64,000 bases of DNA from Chrysemys picta bellii (Eukaryota; Chordata; Testudines; Emydidae): positions 16,950,572 to 17,014,571 of the forward strand of contig NC_088800.1 of assembly GCF_011386835.1 (NCBI RefSeq). Direction: 5' to 3'. A program made the position numbers and the translations under genes. Shown in pieces: positions 21,471 through 34,000 of the stretch. The notes beneath the pieces are model-generated. The model was not told where the DNA came from, ran no database searches, and worked only from the letters and a program-made list of their open reading frames with translations. Each line of letters begins with the position of its first letter. Within the stretch, counting starts at the first letter, position 1.

Positions 21471-22417
21471 AAGATAAGAAATCCTCAGTAGGTTGACGAT
21501 GTGGAATAATTTGCCCCCCGTGTTTGGTCTCATCCTTGTCTTTATTAGTTAGATATTGATTTACTGGATTAATTGAGGAGCTTCTGGAGTTGAGATGCTT
21601 ATGGGACCACTCATTACCCATGTCTGCTTCTAGCCTGCTTCCTGCTTCTTGTTCTTTTCAACTTCAGTGCAATTATGCTAAAACAATGTAGGATGCCACA
21701 AATACACTTAGACCCTCAAGTTTCCCTTCCTTTTCTTGGCTTCACTGTTCTCTTTCAGTTCTGTTTATTGTGCATACATGGGGCCAAATTTTCTGCTGCT
21801 CTAAATGGTGACACCCCACTGATATCTATGGAAATGTGCCCATTTACACTAGCAGAGTATTGGTCCATAATGTATTTTATGACCTACTTGGCTACAGGAA
21901 GTTTCTCGGGCTCCCTGACTTTTGGGGAAGCAGTGAGGAAGAGGAAAACGAGTAAGGGCAGTATATGCCTAGGGCTGCAGCAACTAAAATGGTTTTAGCT
22001 AATGCGGTTACCGACACTTCCAGCCGTTCAATGCACTCTTCCCTAGGGAGAAAAAAGCTAAAGGAAACTGCTTAGTATGAAACCACTGGATGTTCATTGA
22101 AAATCATTCTAGTGGTGAAGATGAAGAGGCTTATTGGTAAAATACTCCTGGTATAAATCTAAAAACAACATTAAAAGCTCTCCAAGAAATGGACAGTCAA
22201 ACAGATTCTTTCACACTGAGAACCAGCAGTAGAGGAGCTAAAATGGATTTTGTAGGAGCCAGTTAAAAAAGATTGTACCTTTGATTTAAACCACTGCTAA
22301 AATGGATTGCCCAGATAAAGTCCGTATTATGCTGGAGAGAAGGGATTTTTGCACAAAAACTACAGAGATGCTAGAAAACATCATTAAAAGGAGAACTTTT
22401 GATTTTGGATTTCAAGG

Positions 22418-22451
<34 letters not shown>

Positions 22452-22588
22452 CAGAGAATCTAGGGATAGATCATTCACTGAAGGCATTGCCTGTCGTATC
22501 GGCTAACAGACTGGAAAAGGAACCTGATAATCGTGAAAGGAGAGTTGTGAATAGTTTGGTTAAGAGTCAGACAAACAGAAAAATTATG
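21471..22588. other. Non-coding stretch with a simple repeat
   Basis: No gene seen; the 107-codon plus frame at 21675-21998 has no domain. A TA run followed by a GA run (22418-22451) is a microsatellite. Around 21785-21875 (gggccaaattttctgc...gagtattggtcc) there is a weak ancient palindrome like the one at 50.5 kb. Confidence 0.5.
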
Positions 22589-22675
22589 GGGTCAGATCCT
22601 CAGCTGATGTAAACAGGCCTAGCCCACCTGAAGTAAATGAAGCCATGCTGGTTTATACCAGTTGAGAATCAGGCT
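22589..22675. repeat. Ancient palindromic repeat
   Basis: The left half (gtcagatcctcagctgatgt) and right half (accagttgagaatcaggct) are imperfectly complementary around a short centre. This is the well-known sauropsid 'agatcctcagctggtgtaaa' palindrome as I remember it. Probably an old DNA transposon remnant. Confidence 0.5.
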
Positions 22676-22914
22676 ATAGTTGATATTTCCTTAAAGCTGT
22701 TCTGAAAACTACTGAATCTGCATAGTTTGGAGAATAATTTCAAGAAAGGAAGCTTCCTCAAGATTTTTGGTGCTTTCTGATTCCTGGAAATACCACACGG
22801 ACTCTCCTCAAATATTTTGCCAGTTCTCTCTCTGTAAGAACATAGCAGCAGCATCTCATAACACCTCTTAGCACTTCCATAGCCCTTTATCACTGAGTCA
22901 AATTCATACTACTT

Positions 22915-23065
22915 CTGTGAGGCAGGCCCCCACCAAGGAACTCTAGTCAAGGATCAGGGCCCCCACTGTGCTAGAAGCTGCAAGGACAACTAACAAATAA
23001 GACAATTCCTGCCCCAAAGATTTCACTCCAAATCTAAATATTATCCTCATTTCACAGATACTTTG
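22915..23065 (-). repeat. MIR-type/CORE-SINE tail, reversed
   Basis: Words in order: gggcccccactgtgctag, tgccccaaagatttcac, attatcctcatttcacagat. This is the reverse of the SINE tail seen in sense at 59.8 kb and matches the layout of the 54.56-kb copy. Diverged; ends approximate. Confidence 0.45.
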
Positions 23066-24035
23066 AGTTTGGTTCTAGAAATGGGCAGACTCTTGGTACT
23101 GTGTCAGAACTCATTTGCACCGAACCAGATGGTCCAACCTGTTTTTTAAACGATGGCTTATTTCCACAATTCCATACGTGTATGTGGCACTTTATAAACA
23201 AATACAAAATGATAAATTCCCTGCCCTATAAAGCTTCATAAGGGCCTGTTCCTGTGAGGTACTGAGTTCCCTCAACTTCCCTTGCCTTCACTGGACATAA
23301 TAAAAAGTTACGCAAATTAGATTATTTAGGTTTGGCACCTGTCTTGTCGGTTCCTCTCCCTCTCTCCCTACCTCCTCTTGGACCTCACAAGAAAATGAAT
23401 AACAACAACTATTATTATTAATACTTATAGCTAAAGGCCACTAGGGGAAAAAAGAGAATGACTGGGTAGGGAGAATTTCTTTTTCTCTTTCTTTGTCGAT
23501 TTTAGGATGAATACTGCCCTGGATAAGTGGCAAATGCATTGATTCTCTGTCATTTAAACAAGCCCATTAGAAATTTGAAGTACACAGAGAATGCAGAGAA
23601 GGGAATCCCCACCACTCCTTTTCCAGCTGCTTTTCTATTTTTCTGTTGAAAAGAAAGTGGAAGCAGCAGCAGCTACATACTTGTGCCTGTTACTGCCTTC
23701 TAAATAATCAAGTGCTCTTTCAGTCAGGCTAGACTGCAGGAAAACAAACTGCCAACTGGTGAGACTTGTTATCAGCCTGGAAACAGAGTCAGGGTTGTTC
23801 GCTGTTGCTAGTTGGGGGACTTTGGCAAAACAGTTATTTGAAACAAATGGTTTTTGCTACAGTCCTTGAAGTTGCTCCATTGGGAGAATAATATTTAACC
23901 ATTGCAATATTGTAGGAGATCAAGAATAGCACCATTCTTATTTTTGTACATATTTTCACCTCTGTAATAAAGGCAGCATACTCCCAGCTCTATCAATGGC
24001 TTGCCTTAAAAAAAAAAAAAACACACACATTGGGA
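23066..24035. other. Non-coding stretch
   Basis: No gene or named repeat recognised. Ends in an A run followed by a short CA run (24008-24029). Confidence 0.5.
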
Positions 24036-24125
24036 AGTCATTTAATCTTTCTGTGCTTCAATTTCCCCATCTTCAAAACAGGATATTACCCACCTTTGTA
24101 AAACACTATGAAGTCTATGGTGATG
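24036..24125 (+). repeat. MIR SINE fragment
   Basis: Reads gtcatttaatctttctgtgc, then ttcaatttccccatcttcaa and aacaggatattacccacc. This is the sense-strand MIR core (compare 'ctctgtgcctcagtttcctcatctgtaaaat'). Diverged, as expected for an ancient SINE. Confidence 0.65.
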
Positions 24126-24468
24126 TCTAGATCAACACATGATAATTTGCACTGAATAGGAATACAAATAATTTGATATATATTTAGCCACAAAAAGAAA
24201 ATTAATTTGGCATGTGGCAAAATCTGGTCTTTTCCTGCATCTCCAAAAGTATCCTTCTCTGGCCAGAAACCAGTTTTCCATTCCCACCTTAACCCTACAC
24301 TTCTCTAGCAACACTCTTTAGGGTCTCTCTTCAATAGGTCATCGGTCTCTATAGCTGGCCATACAGAAATAAATTAATGTGTTATTTGACATCTGTTACC
24401 GCTTTTCTTCTAACAATTTATTTGTAGTATTCCATTAGCTCTATATCTGGTTGAATACTATTTGCCAC

Positions 24469-24771
24469 CAGGGGCGGCTCTATGTATTTTGCTGCCCCAA
24501 GCACGGCAGTCAGGCAGCCTTCGGCGGCATGCCTGCAGGCAGTCCACTGGTCACACGGATTCGGCGGCGTTTCTGCGGGTGATCTGCCGGTCCCATGCCT
24601 TCAGCATACCCGCCGCCAAATTGCCACCGAAGCCGCAAGACCGGTGGACCTCCCGCAGGCATGCCGCCGAAGGCTGCCTGACTGCCGCCCTCATGGCGAC
24701 CAGCATGCCACCCTCCGCGGCTTGCAGCCCCAGGCACGTGCTTGCTGCGCTAGTGCCTGGAGCCACCCCTG
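24469..24771. mobile_element. GC-rich hAT-type MITE, 303 bp
   Basis: Ends caggggcggctcta and tggagccacccctg form a terminal inverted repeat, and the 8-bp duplication tttgccac is exact (24461-24468 and 24772-24779). The interior is GC-rich, with repeated gccgccga/tcggcggc words. Related to the two following elements of the same type (shared ccccaagcac and cttgctgcgct words). The overlapping long open frames on both strands are products of GC content. Confidence 0.85.
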
Positions 24772-24860
24772 TTTGCCACATGCATTAAAACTGGTTCAAA
24801 AGTCTCTCTTGATCCTTTGTATTAGATCCTGTCCAAATAGATATTTGCAACTCCTCTTTG

Positions 24861-25080
24861 CAGGGCCGGCTCCAGCGTTTTTGCCACCCCAAGTGGCGGG
24901 GGGGGGGGAAGCCATAGCTCTACCGCCGCCACTTCATTCTTCGGTGGCAATTCGGCGGCAAGTCCTTCCCTCCGAGAAGGACTCGCCGCTGAATTGCTGC
25001 CAAAGAGCCAGACGTGCCACCCCTTTCCATTGGTCACCCCAAGCACCTGCTTGCTGCGCTGGTGCCTGGAGCCGGCCCTG
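24861..25080. mobile_element. GC-rich hAT-type MITE, 220 bp
   Basis: Terminal inverted repeats cagggccggctccag and ctggagccggccctg (15 nt, perfect). The flanking 8-mers cctctttg and tctccaag do not match, so the target duplication has decayed or the copy arose by recombination. It contains an 11-G run near 24898. It lies 89 bp after the preceding element of the same family. Confidence 0.8.
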
Positions 25081-26793
25081 TCTCCAAGTTTAATGTATTT
25101 TGTGAAATTCCATTACAGTGCTGTTTATTTTTCCTTCTAGATTATTAAGGATGTTAAATAAAACCAGTCTATAGGACTGATATTTGTAGTGCTGCATGAC
25201 TGAAAAGCCTCTGCAAGGTTTTCCTCCATGCCCAGTGAAAATACTACAAGAAAGCAGTTTGTTTTGAGTTGGAAGACTGCCTGATTTTTTTATGCTGAAA
25301 AAGTTGAGTGTGTATATTAACTAATATCCAGGTGGGACCCTTTTAGAATTATTCACCACGAGAGAGTGCTGAAGAAAAGTTAACTTCTCCTATGAGGGCC
25401 GGATCCTGCAAAACACATCTGCCTGAGAAGGCCCTTCCTCCTTCATCAAGCCCCTTTTCTTCATCAAATCAGAATGTAAGGAACAGCATAGAAACAGTCA
25501 GGAAATGGCATTTGGTGAAAAGCCCAATCACAATCAAGGTTCAATGTAGTAATTTATACTTAGTCCCTTTTTTTTTATTGAATCCCTAGAAGTCACTGGC
25601 AATTCCTTTTATAGGATAAGGACAGAGACTTATGATGGCAGAGACATCCGAATCAATGTACCCTTTAGCATCCTCATTTCACATCACTTCCTTTCAGAGG
25701 AAAGAGGTTAAAGAGAAAAAGCCATGGGGTAAGAGAAGACAGAAGGAGGTGGTGACAGCTCCATTTTGAAAAGTGTGTGAACTCACTGATATCTGAAGTG
25801 CTTGTCAGGAAAAAACAAAACCTGTTAAACTTAGACATGCCGTAGGCTTTGGAGGATTTACCTCTATAACTGCAGGTCTGTCTGAACAATTCTCCCAAAT
25901 GATTCACAAAGGCTGCCCGTAATATAATAAACCATGAAAGGTACTGACTGGTCTAATTTATTTTTACATTAGTGGGGCATTCTAAACACTCAGTATGTAA
26001 GAGCAGAAAATCCCAGAGAAAAAAAATCTTCAAGGGAAATACCATCCCCTACCCCCTGCTAAAGGTCAGACTGCATCCCGAATGCTAAACAAAAGTTTCC
26101 TGCCATGTTTAACTGACACATCTGTATGAAAACATTCTTAGTGAAAACCCTTAACAGAAGATGTAGAGTTGACCCATTATGTTTACCACTTAGCCCTGGC
26201 TCTTACAGCAGTACTGCGGCAGGGGCCTGTAAATATTGCTATTGCGGAGAAGTTAAAGTCATGGGATCTGAGAGGACAAAAAGGATTTTTTAAAATTTAT
26301 TTTAAATTATATGACTCATAATTCCAACAGGGTAGTAGCATTTGTAAATTATATTTCATTTATTATTTAGTAATAGGAGTTGCATATTGGTTACTGATTT
26401 TACAGACTAAAACCCCGTGATATACACTAATGCCAACAATAAGCATTATAGATAATTGGATGTAATCAACATAGGTTGATAGGCCTAGTAACATTAATGT
26501 AGCTGGAGGGGAAAAGATAAAGATGATTTGTATGGAGAAGCCTCAACATGTGTATAGCTGGTAGGAGGATTGCAAATAGGAGACAGTCTGTAGAAAAACG
26601 TGTAACTGTATCAGTGGACTTAGTCCAACAGGTTTTTGTTGCATGCGATTAATCAATATTGTAAATGAAATAAGAATATAATTCAATAAAAAATGTGAAT
26701 TGTAAGAGCAAGGTTTTCTCCAGATTGCACTGCCGAGCTTTACTTCACAGTCTGAATTCATTCCACATGTAGAAAGGAGGTAGCCCTTTTACT
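25081..26793. other. Non-coding stretch
   Basis: AT-rich sequence without recognisable genes or repeats. Short frames at 25392-25589 and 25674-25907 have no domain. Confidence 0.5.
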
Positions 26794-26801
26794 CATGCCA
26801 T

Positions 26802-26999
26802 CAGGGCCGGCTCTAGGCACCAGCGTAGCAAGCAGGTGCCTGGGGCGGCCAATGAAGAGGAGGGCGGCACGTCCAGCAGGAATTCGGCGGCGGGGCCGTC
26901 ACTCCCTCTGAGAGCAAAGAACCTGCCGGCGATCGCCATCGCAGCTTTTTGGGGCGTTTTTTTGTGCTTGGGGTGGCAAAAACGCTAGAGCCGGCCCTG
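26802..26999. mobile_element. GC-rich hAT-type MITE, 198 bp
   Basis: Perfect 15-nt terminal inverted repeats cagggccggctctag and ctagagccggccctg, with an exact 8-bp duplication catgccat (26794-26801 and 27000-27007). The GC-rich interior contains gcaagcaggtgcctggggcg. Same family as the pair at 24.5-25.1 kb. Confidence 0.9.
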
Positions 27000-27007
27000 C
27001 ATGCCAT

Positions 27008-29104
27008 ATATTCCTTCCATGCCTTCTCTTCTTTGCCTTCACACGCTACCCTTCCCTATGCTCCTGGGACCGCAAACAACCTTTGTAAACCCTCCATCAA
27101 TGCTCCATCACTGTCACAAATCCCTCCATGTGCCTCAGAATGAGGGAGAGATCTGCAAACACCAGAAAGCACAGTTCCATGAATCCCTCAGTCCATGTTT
27201 TCTTCTCCATACCCAACCCCTGTGCCCATTCCTAGACTCACCTGCTCCATCACATTTCTCCCTGTCCTCTTCTCTCCTCACCTTTCCAACATTTGGCTCA
27301 TCCTACCAGCTGAAGTCAGAAGTAGTTCAGTTTTATAGTTTATAAATATTTTTACTGTAAAATCTATTCTTTATACAGTTAAAAACTTTTTATATACCAT
27401 TTTATCCCTCCCCCAAACACTACAAAGCAATTTTACCTCTGTGAAGACAACTATGCAAAATACATTTAGTGTTTCGAGGCCAAGCCATTTTAGGGACACA
27501 AGGAGAAGCCATAAAAGTGTTTTTAAACTAACTACAGCTAAAGTTGAAACAGCATAACAAAATCTTGTTCTGGGAAGTTTGGTAAAAATCAGATAAACTC
27601 AGCACTAGATGAGAAGTACCAGTAAAAGCTCAGGGAGATTGTTTTCTTTTGGGAAAAAGCTACCAGCAGGGGAGATTAAAAAATTGGCTTTATAATGAAA
27701 AACTAGTTTCAATCTCAACTATGAAGCTTCTCCAGCCACTCCACAAAGCTGCAAGAATTGTGTGTGAAAATTAGCAAATAAGTACCAAGAATGTTCCTCC
27801 ACTGTAACTATTTCCTTGTAGTGATAGAATTTGACTAAGAGGGAAAAATACACTGTAGCCACCAGCATCAGACATTCTGCTTTCTTTCTGGTGTGTTTTG
27901 CAAGTCTTGCATTTGAATCATATTCCTTTTCTTGCTTTGTCAAAAGTCTCCTAATGTTATTTTAATACAGCTGTTTATATGTTAGCAGAACACTCATTGC
28001 CAACTAATCTCATGCTTCAAATTGTCACAGTAAAACACAAAAACCTCAAAACACTCCCTCACACACAAATATGTGCATACCAATTGGGTTTGGTTAATGC
28101 TTTCTTTTTTTTAAAAAAATAATACTGACTGTAAACCAAAATAAACCAAACAAAGGGAGCTAAACCACAAACTGTAATGTTCACATGAGGCTCTGACTTA
28201 AATCTGCAAAACCAATGAAATTCAGATTTACAGGGCAGGGAGACCTGCAGTCCCTCATTTCTTTGTTTCTTAAATTGAGGGATTTCAGAAGGTTCTGGAG
28301 AGATGTAACTCCTAGAATGACCTGGGGAGGGTCTACCTTCACGTTGGGTTATTTCACATTTGCTGTGGATAACAAGATAGCATGTTCATTAAAAGAGATG
28401 GGCCTAAAGCAAAGCCCCAGATCGTAACACCCACAAATTTTCAGGAAGTTTAGCTGCAGACCAAAATTTTGTTGCGTGGGCCATCTCTAGTTAGAAGATA
28501 GCAGAGAACACAGTTGTATTGGAAGAAGTTTCTCAAAAGTCTATGGAGTTATTGTGATTTTATGTTCTGGTGCAAAGCGTGATTCCAAGCTGACCCAAAT
28601 TGGCTTAGCGTAACTCAAAATGGATCCTAGTTTGAGTCTCAGCTGTGTAATACGCAGGAAATGTACATCTAGAGAGAAGTAGTACAGGATTAGAAATGCT
28701 GTTAACTGCTTAAATATGCTTTAATATTTGGCCAGTCACCACTCAATGGCTGTGTCTTTCTTGAATATGCAGCCGACACCTGGTAATCTGCTGCAGCGTG
28801 GCTCAATTCCCCAAAGTAATAAATACCATGACACTTTCCATCAGAGGATCTCAAAGCTCTTTGCAAGCATTAAACGAACTTCAGTCAGAACACTCCAATA
28901 AGACTGGGTAAGGGATATACAAGCAGAGTCTACTTCACACACCAGTGAGATGAAACATGACAACTGTTGAACACTAACTACACAATGGTTTAGGACAGCA
29001 TATGAAGAGTATCTTATACAATTGAAACTGTAGAGGGGAGATACAGATAAGTAGAATGTCATCACCTAAGCTGGAATTTGGCAAAGAAACCATGGATGAT
29101 CTCC
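27008..29104. other. Non-coding stretch
   Basis: No gene recognised. The C/T-rich portion to about 27.31 kb gives a chance frame of 114 codons. Around 28843-28870 the words atcagaggatctcaaagctc resemble the start of a MIR-type SINE seen also at 46.44 and 61.61 kb, but the rest of that SINE is not clear here. Confidence 0.45.
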
Positions 29105-29385
29105 TTAATTCTTACAAAAAGTGCAATAGGATCATTAGTGATCACAAGTGGTCAGAACCAAATTTGTGTATATCTCATCTGAAAGAGTGTGCCTCCAACA
29201 ACACAGCCCTCTGACAGCATTCCAGGACACTAGTTCAGTAATGACCCAATAAGAAGAGTGCTACATCTTGAATCACCAACACCACTTCCTGCAACACCCA
29301 GACATCGCTTGGATGTCTACCATCAAAATATGGATCCTGCTCAAATCACTTTGTCTTGCGAGATCTGACCCAACCGCAGTACAAG
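29105..29385 (-). repeat. 5S rRNA-headed SINE, copy C
   Basis: On the plus strand, from left to right: gatcacaagtggtcagaacc, atctcatctgaaagagtg, gaatcaccaacaccacttcc, then the reversed 5S part cttggatgtctaccatcaa...gcttgtcttgcgagatctgac-like sequence. It is the reverse counterpart of copy A in word order and content. Of the three copies this one keeps the 5S-adjacent words best. Confidence 0.65.
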
Positions 29386-29909
29386 GCAATATGACTAAAG
29401 TGACTGGTCAAGGGAACAGATGTAAGTCATATGAACACAGAATAGAATGTATAGGAATAACACCATTATGCCAGTAAACTCACATCTCTGTTGGTGTCTA
29501 GGTTAGAAAATATGACACTTGATCTGCGGGCTATCAAAATATCTGTTCTATTTACTGATCAGATATATTAGCAGTGACAAAACCTTTGAGGTTACTCTGA
29601 CCATTTCTATTTCTGTGCATGAGCAAAACCAGTTAAAGATTTAGAAATTCACATTGAAACTTGTGCTGCACTATCACGTTCATCATCACAATCACCTTTT
29701 GTCAGTGCACCACTAAACAAATGCCACCCCCATTATTTAGAAAAACATGAGATTTTTCACCCTTTCAACATTATAATGAAGGTGCATCTTCCAATTTTTT
29801 CACAGCCACTCTAGAACTATTGTTATCCATCTGTAATTTGGCTGTTTGGCAGTTTTTCTTGTTGATGCCATGTGTTTAACTTGATTTGCTCAAAGGCACT
29901 TAATATCCA

Positions 29910-31037
29910 CTATGACATTCCAGGGTGCAATCCACACCAACGTGGGGCTGTGTCACCCTTGTCCTGTAACCTGGGGTGCCTCACAATGCTTTGCTGCTGT
30001 GGCTCCCAACCTGGGCCCCTTACAATCAGCCTACCAGCATGCAGGTCAGACCCTGAGTGTTTGTGTTTAGCCATAGCCTGCCAGCATGTTCCAGTCATGT
30101 CCTGGTTTTCACCAGCCTTGGTTATCACTTGCAGGGTAAACCCAATACACTCCCAGTCCCGAATTTCCCCCCAAAACACATGTTCTGCATTGTCCAGCCC
30201 TCTCCTGGACAGTTCAGATATTTTAGGTCCATGGCCCCTGTAAGGGAACAATAGACACCAGTTTTTGACTTTAAATGGAGTTACCACACAGCCCAGTTTA
30301 ACCACAACATTGGATTAAAGAATAAAACAATTTTATTTAACTACAAAAGATAGATTTTAAGTGAGGAGAAGTACAATGCATTAAAGTCAGAAATGGTTAC
30401 AGAAGAAATAAAGATACAGTGCTTTCTAGTGCTAAAACTTAAACTAGATTTGTTTCAAGCTTAAAAACCTTACCACAGGTTCCCAACAACAGGATCTCTC
30501 CCAAAATCTAATGATTGCTTCCTTTTGTCATCTTAGGTGCGAGAGAGAGCGAGATGAGAGAGAGATATCTTGGGGTGTTTTTGCCCCTCACTTTATAGTC
30601 TAATCCCCCTTTGAAATGCATTTTCCTGAGGGTTACTGTGAGATAAAGTTCATTCCCACTGTGAGAATGGAGCCAAGGTTGGTGAAAGAGGTTGCATGCT
30701 ATTAGCTAAAATCTGTTTGGTCCCGCCCCCATTTCTTGCCAAAGAATGGTCACTTGATAGGTGATGGCCCATCAACTTTGATGACACCTGGCTAAATGCA
30801 TCAGCTTGTCCTTTGTCTTTGAGAAACTAATTTACTCTGACTTGTCTGGTAAATATATTTCAGTCGTAATTTTAGCTTATGTTTATAACTTTACTTATAA
30901 TGTTGCTATATATATATTTCACCAGCATATTATTGACCAGTGAGTTATTAATTTTCAAATGATATCTCACAAGATGTAGTTTGTACACAAGTTATTACAA
31001 TAGTATGTAGGGTGTGAATACAGGAGTGCATTTGGTC
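29910..31037. repeat. Unclassified 1.1-kb interspersed repeat
   Basis: Sequence from tatgacattccagggtgca to gagtgcatttggtc agrees with a turtle repeat I recall as a unit, but I cannot assign its class. The outermost bases mirror each other (tatgac / gtcata), and atatcca occurs at both edges (29903-29909 and 31038-31044), a candidate 7-bp duplication. Inside are an AATAAA-type word near 30320 and a GA-rich patch near 30540. The 123- and 131-codon frames over the same DNA on opposite strands are chance. Confidence 0.45.
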
Positions 31038-31044
31038 ATATCCA

Positions 31045-34000
31045 TCCTAAAACTTCATTCAGAAAAAGGATAGCCAGGAAAAATCAGGAAGCTGAGGTAT
31101 GAGGTTGTGAGTTCCTACCCTTGCCCCTCAGAAGCTCAAACTAAATTTAGCCATGTTTAAACATAGTTAAATGTTTTCCCACATCCCTTTCCCAAATGGA
31201 TTTAATCAGTTTTGCTCTCAATTATTGTTTCGTGATAACATAAATTAAGTACTAGAAATGTGCCAACTTTACAGTCCTGGAGCCTGAATTCCTCTGGTTA
31301 TCCTCAGAACAGGCAACAGCAATGCAAACATTCCAGTGGTGACTCAGTCCAGATGAGAAGGGACTTCCCTGAAGGGTAAAGAGTGGGAATTACCACAGCT
31401 CATTCAATCCTCTGACTCCCTGTTGTAACTGCAAATAGTGGTTCTAGTGATGTGGACAGGGGTGGTTGTGATTATTGGGCCTACAAAGTGTACCCCAAAT
31501 ATAAAAAGTATGTACAAGTTCATAGGATGTTACAATAACCATGAAAAACAGGTCAAGTTATTTACAACACTGAACACTGCAACAAGTACAAAAGAACCAG
31601 ACAAAGAAGCTGGATTAGTTTAAACCAAAAAGGGCATGTTGATATAATCCAAAAAATGGTTGAAATTATGCTTGGTAAAAGAAAGATGCGGAACCAGAAG
31701 TTGATAGACCAAAATTGGTGTGATGGCTATTAGGACTAACTGGTGGACAAAATAATTAGGGATATGAACTAGGATGCCTGTTTTTTTCCTTTTTGGGTTC
31801 CTTAAAAAGAGACTTTTTAAAAACAAACAAACATGCAGTTCGGATCACTTCAGCTCTCTCTCCTCTTCCATCCCACTTTGAATCGCCGCTCCTCTCCCGA
31901 AATGCCAGCCCTGCATCTCATCTCTTGACTCATTTCCTCTTAAGAGGAAGGCCAGCTGGCCTTGCTCTTGTTCAAGGAAATTTGTTTTCACCTGTGAGTG
32001 GTGAAAGTCATCACATTATCATGACAGCCAGCTCTCAGCCCATCCGTGGGAATATCCAATTGGCAGTTGTGTTATTTTCTGCCTCCCTTCCTCTCCTCCT
32101 AGCTTTTTATTAAATCCCGGAGTGAACTATGCTGTATTCACCCAACCCTGCCTTGTCTAGAAAGACTAGATCCAGTCAGATGACCTCCTGAACCAGATCG
32201 TAAACCAGGGTCCAAGCAGCAGGTGTCATGGCTAACTTGGCAGCCAAAGCAAAGCATTCACTCATAACTAACCAGCAGTCAGGGGTTCCAAAAACATCAA
32301 TAAAAGCCATATTTCACCCATCTTTTCTACCCTGTCTCTCCTCCACCTTCTCTATCTGTCTGTTACAGGATAAGTAAATGCCCCCTATGCATCAGGACAG
32401 AGTAAAAGCAGCTCTTTACTTTTCATCAAAGAAAGCTTGTTCTGAAGATAAGACACTCCGGTATTTTGCCTCCAAAAGGAGAAAGGCTTTAAAGGCTTTG
32501 ACAAAGTTTGTTTTGTGTAATCACTCAACCAACTTTCAATATAAATGCCTGTTTTGATTTCTTGTTCTTTCTTGTGTTTAATCAAACTTTTAATTTGAAT
32601 GAATGCTTTTGGGTGTTTGCCAAGTAACTGAGGAAAACCAAGGGCTCTGTTTAAAAATAACCCCAAACCTATTGATCACTGTTTGATTTTGGACAGTGAG
32701 AAAGTTTACAAACACCTTTAACTGTTTGGGGTTTTGAGATCAATATCCATACAACACAGTCCACTAGAATTTAATCCAAATAACTAATTCAAGTCACATA
32801 GGTGACCAAAAAACTGCCTGCCATTAATGATATTTGGCTCCTCCCAATGAGGGCCAGATTCAGACAAGTGATGTATAAGTGAAGGGCTCTGTATTCCTTT
32901 ATCATAACCCCAAGGCATCAGGCCTTCCATAACAATGTTTTGTTTAAATATCAGAGTGTTTTGCAATGTCTATGTATAAGCATTTCAGCCCTGATTTCTT
33001 GGAACTCAGATACCATGTGATGGACATGTTAAAAAAACTGGATTGAAATATAATCTATTCTATACCTATTGAGTTCCAACTGTATACCAGAGAATTCTCT
33101 TTGGGACATTTCATTTTGGAGAGTTCGCCTCATTCAGCCTCAGTGCCTCCTCTTCTTTCACAAGGGAATTGTTCAGGTTAACAACATTTTTAGCCAAGAC
33201 TTATTTATACAGCCCAGTGATGTTCTTGCATGAACTTCCAATATTCTAAAGTGGAGCTTTTAGCACGGATGTGACAAGGCTGAGAACATGTCAATTACAT
33301 AACACCGCTGGAGAACAGAAAGGTTTTATATCTAAGAGATCAGACAAACCAAACCTATATTGTATTAGTAATTGTGTATCATCAAATATTAAAGAGGTTG
33401 CATTATTCATGACTTTGAATGGAGTGTACTTGGTTTGCTACTCTGTATTTATTTTAGACTAGAAAAGATGACCGGAAAAGAGGGCTGCAAAGCCAATGCC
33501 AGACGTATTCTGCATTTGTCCGTATGGTGAACAGACTAATTAAAGAAGCAATATAAGGGCTTATATAATGTACAGTAAAAGTATACTGCTGAATATGAAG
33601 TTTTTGCTTTATCACAGAACTCAAAATGTGGTTCACAAGTCTGAGATTTTACAGTCAGTCAATCTTCTGGACCTTCTTACTGGAAACTGTAAAGTCAACT
33701 TTTTCACCTGGAGGGAGAGCAATGAAAAGAAACAGGTAGGCATTTTTATAACAGTTTTCCAGTACAATGTCATGACATCTTAGAAAGATAGATCAGAATC
33801 CTCTTTTGTGGCCAAATCCTAGTCCCTATTCCAAATCTGTGTAACACGGACAACGGAGGAACTCTGCAGGAGTTGGGGACAGATCATATTCCACAGCCAT
33901 GACAAAGAAGCTGAGCTGTTCTACAAACACTGCTAGAGCCTGGAGGCTGAAGTAGCTCTCAGATGAGGTATAATCCCCCTCTATAGGAGAGGGCTAAATG

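Noticed and set aside
24853..25088. Target duplication for the 220-bp GC-rich MITE
   Set aside because: The flanking 8-mers cctctttg and tctccaag do not match.
24482..25093. 203-codon plus-strand open frame
   Set aside because: It spans two GC-rich hAT MITEs and the gap between them, is mirrored by long frames on the opposite strand, and has no domain; open only because of GC content.
29872..30305. 123- and 131-codon frames on opposite strands
   Set aside because: Cys/Pro-rich products of an interspersed repeat, open on both strands, with no domain.
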